DNA of 64,000 nt, taken from contig NZ_JBHZAH010000001.1 in the NCBI RefSeq assembly GCF_042754225.1, forward strand, positions 67,044 through 131,043, given 5' to 3'. Both the position numbers and the translations under genes were made by a program. Each line of letters begins with the position of its first letter. The first letter of the stretch is position 1. This document shows, piece by piece, positions 60,868-64,000 of the stretch. Origin of the DNA: Rhodococcus_G sp042754225. Lineage in GTDB: Bacteria > Actinomycetota > Actinomycetes > Mycobacteriales > Mycobacteriaceae. The notes under the pieces were generated by a model. The model ran no database searches. It was not told the origin of the DNA and worked only from the letters and a program-made list of their open reading frames with translations.

Positions 60868-61806
60868 TCATGGGCGCAGCACCAACTTGCCGCGGGTGTG
60901 TCGCCGTTCGACTTCCCGGAACGCGTCCCGCACATCATCGAGCGCGAACACCCCGGCGATCGGCACATCCAATTGGCCTTGTGCGATGAGGTCGGCCAAC
61001 TCGGCGACCACCGCGGCAGTCGAGGCATCCGCTCCGCCGGCCGACAAGACCCTGAACCGCTCCACGGCAGCGAAATCGGCGATGGTGTCGACCCTGTCGG
61101 TCGGCACTTCGAGGTCCTCGACTGCCATGGCGACGTATCCACCCCCGAAGAAGTCCAGCAGAGCGTCGATGCGCCCGGACGGCGATGCGGCGCGCAGCCG
61201 AGCGGGCAGGTCGTCACCGTAGTTGACCGGGATCGCGCCGTGGTCGGCGAGCCAGGCGTCGTTGGACGGTCCGGCGATGCCCAGGACCGTGGCGCCGGCC
61301 CGTTGGGCAAGTTGAACCGCGATCGAACCGACGCCGCCGGCCGCACCTGCGATCGCTACCGTCTCTCCGGGTGCGAGGCGGACCGCTTGCACCGCGCCGT
61401 ATGCGGTGGCGCCCGCGACGTACAGTGAGCCCGCCACCTCCCAGGACACTGCTGACGGCTTCGCTGTCAACTGGTCAGCCGGGACGGTCACGTAGTCGGC
61501 GTGGCTGGATCGGCGCATGGAGAACCCCATCACCTCGTCACCGACGGCGAAATCGCTGACGCCGGAACCGAGTTCAGTCACCACCCCTGCCAGGTCGCTG
61601 CCCTGGCCGGACGGAAAGGTTGCGGGAAACATCTCCCGCACGGCACCCGAGCGAATCGCCGCCTCGCTGATGTTGATGCCGGCCGCCCTGACCTCGACCA
61701 GTACCTCGCCGGCCTCGGGAACAGGGCGGGGGACTTCACGCACCTCGAGGACGTCGATGCCGCCGTACGAGTCGAACTGCACTGCTCTAGACATCTCGCT
61801 GGTCAT
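60868..61806 (-). CDS. NADP-dependent MDR oxidoreductase (quinone reductase-like)
   Basis: A 312-residue zinc-free MDR enzyme. Catalytic and nucleotide region: AGINISEAAIRSG, FPSGQGSDLAGVV, and the dinucleotide motif AGAAGGVGSIAVQLA. It resembles quinone oxidoreductases and enoyl reductases. ATG at 61806 follows GGAAGG. Followed by the SnoaL-like gene. It may detoxify the compound sensed by the MarR regulator. Confidence 0.9.
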   Translation of the reverse strand: MTSEMSRAVQFDSYGGIDVLEVREVPRPVPEAGEVLVEVRAAGINISEAAIRSGAVREMFPATFPSGQGSDLAGVVTELGSGVSDFAVGDEVMGFSMRRSSHADYVTVPADQLTAKPSAVSWEVAGSLYVAGATAYGAVQAVRLAPGETVAIAGAAGGVGSIAVQLAQRAGATVLGIAGPSNDAWLADHGAIPVNYGDDLPARLRAASPSGRIDALLDFFGGGYVAMAVEDLEVPTDRVDTIADFAAVERFRVLSAGGADASTAAVVAELADLIAQGQLDVPIAGVFALDDVRDAFREVERRHTRGKLVLRP

Positions 61807-62006
61807 GTGTTGTTCCTTCCCTGGTGTTGTCGTTGACCAGGCCCTGGGTGGTGCGCGAGTGTCTGCATCAGCCCGGTGCGGTCGGCGCATTCGCGAGAGG
61901 GCCGTCCCACACCCGTCGGTGGCCCTGATATTGAACAATCGCGAGGTCTGGGAAGACGCAGTGTTGCTCTGGCCGCCACTGTTCATCGGGCCTGTCGGCG
62001 GCATCG

Positions 62007-62570
62007 TCAGGCGCGCAGTGGTTTCAAGGCGCCCGCCCAGTTCTCCAGCTGGGTGAACATGGCGTCGGCGGCGTCGTCGTGACGGGCAGCCGGGGTGAAG
62101 GAGGTGAAATTCTCGAAGTCGTTGAACAGCGAGAAGGCCAGCTGTTGACGGACCGTTGCCATCTGCAGTTCTGCGCAGATGAGGCGAAGGTGTTCGACGG
62201 CGCGTGTGCCGCTGAGCGAGCCGTAGCCGACCAGTGCTGCGGCCTTGTTCTGCCACTCCGCGTAGAGGTAGTCCAGTGCGTTCTTCAGCGCCGCGGATGT
62301 CGAGTGGTTGTACTCGGGACTGACGAAGACGAAGCCGTCGAAAGGGGCGATGGTAGCGGCCCACGCCTTGGTATGCGCATTTTGATACTGCCCGAAGCTC
62401 GGGGGCATGGCTTCGTCGAACAGCGGCAAGGGGTGGGCTGTCAGGTCGACGATGTCGTAACGCGCACCCGGTCGTCCCGCGGCCCTGTCGAGAACCCAGT
62501 CGGCAACCATGCGGGAGTGGCGGCCGGGGCGCGTGCTGCCGGCGACGATAGCGATCTTCAGGTCCGTCAT
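62007..62570 (-). CDS. NADPH-dependent FMN reductase
   Basis: A 187-residue flavodoxin-fold reductase. FMN-phosphate loop GSTRPGRHSRMVADW lies near the N-terminus, and the family motif SPEYNHSTSAALKNALDYL in the middle. It should reduce FMN, quinones or azo compounds. A motif like the MarR operator lies 130 bp upstream. It is monocistronic, with a 200-bp gap to the MDR gene downstream. Confidence 0.92.
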   Translation of the reverse strand: MTDLKIAIVAGSTRPGRHSRMVADWVLDRAAGRPGARYDIVDLTAHPLPLFDEAMPPSFGQYQNAHTKAWAATIAPFDGFVFVSPEYNHSTSAALKNALDYLYAEWQNKAAALVGYGSLSGTRAVEHLRLICAELQMATVRQQLAFSLFNDFENFTSFTPAARHDDAADAMFTQLENWAGALKPLRA

Positions 62571-62699
62571 GACGGCCTCTCTGCGGGACCGCGTGCGTCT
62601 CATCTGTTCGCGCTGGCAAGAAGACTGCGGCACGCGGCTTCGCTGCGTTTGGGATCGGCGCGAAACCCTCGAGTGCTGCCAGAATAGCAAGGCATTGCG

Positions 62700-62716
62700 T
62701 GACATATCAAGTATTC
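62700..62716. promoter_or_regulatory. Second MarR-operator-like motif, upstream of the FMN reductase
   Basis: TGACATATCAAGTATTC shares TGACATATCA.GTAT with the operator at the MarR start (14 of 15 positions), though its right half is degraded. It lies 130-146 bp before the reductase start. Confidence 0.5.
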
Positions 62717-63134
62717 TTCGGGATGGACGGAGGTCGCTGCCGGTCGGCGGCAGTCTGATGGCAGACGTCGTGACGGGGCGCTTTCTTGCCACTTCAGAGG
62801 CAGTTGTCGGCTGACCCGCCAAAGGGTGACCGCCGGGCAGGTCGAGATCTTCTGGGAGCGCTAGTTTGGTGGTCTGGTCGCACGCGGAAGTGCTCGCACA
62901 GTGCGCCGAATCGCGGTGCTTTGCGTCAAAGGCAAGTCCTGGAGTGGCCGGTAGCTGCTTTTCGCAGTCGACCCCAACTTCGGCACTGTGACCCCACCCG
63001 AGCTGGCTCGCCGACGTCACCGACGGGGACCGTCATGCGTGAACGGCGAAAGCGGATGACTTCCAAAGGACTCGGATGGGACACTGTTAGTCCCAGCCCG
63101 GCGCACTACAGGACCGCCTCACAATCACCACTTG
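62717..63134. other. Intergenic stretch with no supported gene
   Basis: No frame has a recognisable domain with a ribosome site. A ribosome site for DoxX follows at 63135. No strong hairpin was found. Confidence 0.55.
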
Positions 63135-63143
63135 GAGGTAGCG

Positions 63144-63560
63144 ATGGACATCGTCGTTCTGATCGGCCGAATTCTCTTCTCCGCGTTGTTCCTCTTCTCT
63201 GCGGTCGGCCACCTGTCCCAGTCAAAGGCGATGGCGCAATACGCCGCGAGCAAGGGCCTGCCGATGCCGCAGCTCTCTGTCCTGGTCTCCGGGGTGGTCC
63301 TTGTGCTCGGCGCGCTGAGCGTGCTCCTCGGCGTCTGGGCTGACCTCGGCTCTCTGTTGCTGGTCGCCTTCCTCGTCCCGACGGCGGCGCTGATGCACAA
63401 CTTCTGGGCCGAGACCGATCCGCAAGCCCGGCAGATGGAGATGGTCCAGTTCAACAAGGACATCGCGCTGGCGGGTGCGGCCCTCATGCTGTTCGCATTC
63501 TTCGCCCACAACGGAGAACTCGGGCTGACGATCACCGGGCCGCTGTTCACGATCTCCTGA
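63144..63560 (+). CDS. DoxX family membrane protein
   Basis: A 138-residue four-helix membrane protein of the DoxX/SURF4 group. Helix 1 is IVVLIGRILFSALFLFSAVGHL, helices 2-3 follow GMPQLS, and the last pair is DIALAGAALMLFAFF. Family members act in redox defence and lipid homeostasis; some complex with superoxide dismutase. ATG at 63144 has GGAGG directly upstream. Confidence 0.9.
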   Translation: MDIVVLIGRILFSALFLFSAVGHLSQSKAMAQYAASKGLPMPQLSVLVSGVVLVLGALSVLLGVWADLGSLLLVAFLVPTAALMHNFWAETDPQARQMEMVQFNKDIALAGAALMLFAFFAHNGELGLTITGPLFTIS

Positions 63561-63679
63561 CGCAGAAATGTCCGCCGCGCTTGCCGGCTGTGGCGGTGGG
63601 CTGCCGTGTCAGTGCCACGCCGTCGAATGCTGCGGTTGTTCAGGGAGGGCACTCGAACGAACCTGGGCCGGTCTCTGGT

Positions 63680-64000
63680 CTCCCCAGGCGGCACCGTCAT
63701 CCCGCCCACCCGATCCGGCGGTCATCGACTTCTGCGCCGCGAAGGCAGCGCTCATCAACTTCTGCACGTCGCTGTCGAAAGAAATTGCTTCCCAGTGGAT
63801 TCGGGTGAACACCGTCAGTCCCGGACCGGTGACGACCGCGTTGTGGACCGGCGCCGAGGGTGTCGCCGCCACCGTGTCCCGAGCGAGCGGGATCGCCGCC
63901 CAGGACGTCATCGACCACACGGTCGCGAGCACCGAGACCGGCCGCTTACCAGCCCGCAGGAGGTCGCCGATCTCGTCGTGTTCCTGGCCTCGTCCCGGGC
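63680..64000 (+). pseudogene. SDR, C-terminal half, with catalytic Tyr to Phe and a frameshift; cut by window edge
   Basis: Reads IDFCAAKAALINFCTSLSKE, then WIRVNTVSPGPVTTALW, a standard SDR C-terminal half. The catalytic YxxxK position is FCAAK, so Tyr is Phe. Near 63950 the frame shifts: the text runs STETGRLPAR, while the other frame gives TSPQEVADLVVFLASSR, the true family ending. No N-terminal half (TGxxxGxG) is found upstream in any frame. Probably a decayed gene. Confidence 0.65.

Noticed and set aside
1..64000. tRNA, rRNA, transposase or phage genes
   Set aside because: No cloverleaf, conserved rRNA segment, DDE transposase or integrase motif was seen.

Overview
The window is GC-rich, densely coded actinobacterial DNA. 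It fits a mycolic-acid-containing member of the Mycobacteriales, most likely Rhodococcus or a close relative. The reasons are an antigen-85-type mycolyltransferase, a KasA-like ketoacyl-ACP synthase, an actinobacterial integration host factor, and loci matching the mycobacterial SigK-RskA-MPT83, UsfX-SigF and DosR-DosS systems gene for gene. The species call is inference. No rRNA, tRNA, CRISPR array, transposase or phage gene was seen.

Layout. 0-7.5 kb: 3' end of a nonribosomal peptide synthetase (two full modules and a terminal thioesterase), then a secreted mycolyltransferase. 7.5-12 kb: alpha/beta hydrolase and GH3 glucosidase divergent from a TetR regulator. 12-14.9 kb: a cyanate operon (carbonic anhydrase, cyanase, deaminase) preceded by a CynR-type regulator, with matching inverted repeats before both transcription units. 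14.9-17.4 kb: ArsR-SRPBCC-reductase operon and a TetR regulator. 17.4-25.6 kb: ketoacyl synthase, secreted and lipoproteins, an ATPase-LuxR regulator, a transglutaminase-like protein and a stand-alone IHF.

25.8-32.5 kb: a SigK locus. An MPT83-like lipoprotein, a flavin oxidoreductase, a DUF1365 protein, a cyclopropane/UfaA1-type lipid methyltransferase, SigK and RskA all lie on the minus strand. Two promoters of the form CCATCC-N15-(C/A)CGAA(C/T) sit before the lipoprotein and before the oxidoreductase-to-rskA operon, so the locus looks autoregulated. 33.5-42.6 kb: a general-stress block around an RsbW/UsfX-type anti-sigma factor and SigF. Five GTTT-N15/16-GGG(T/C)A(T/C/G) promoters precede small membrane proteins, a CsbD protein, a DUF2231 protein and the sigma operon itself.

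42.8-59.1 kb: a DosR-regulon-like island. It has a heme-GAF histidine kinase (DosS type) and its response regulator, an Acg-type nitroreductase, three tandem UspA proteins, CBS proteins, a Tgs-type acyltransferase, a DUF1876 protein, a flavodoxin and a 1218-residue HAD-OtsB-GH65 fusion like Rv2006. Three genes carry DosR-box-like sequences upstream. Together they suggest redox or hypoxia sensing feeding storage-lipid and trehalose metabolism. 59.7-63.6 kb: a MarR regulator with a redox gene set (MDR oxidoreductase, SnoaL protein, FMN reductase) and a DoxX protein. A motif at the MarR start recurs upstream of the FMN reductase.

The intervals hold broken genes: an AraC tail, a SnoaL-fold tail, a methyltransferase head, an internally deleted YbdK-type ligase, a frameshifted DUF6328 gene and a frameshifted SDR at the right edge. 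Several of these breaks are single-base, so sequencing error cannot be excluded.
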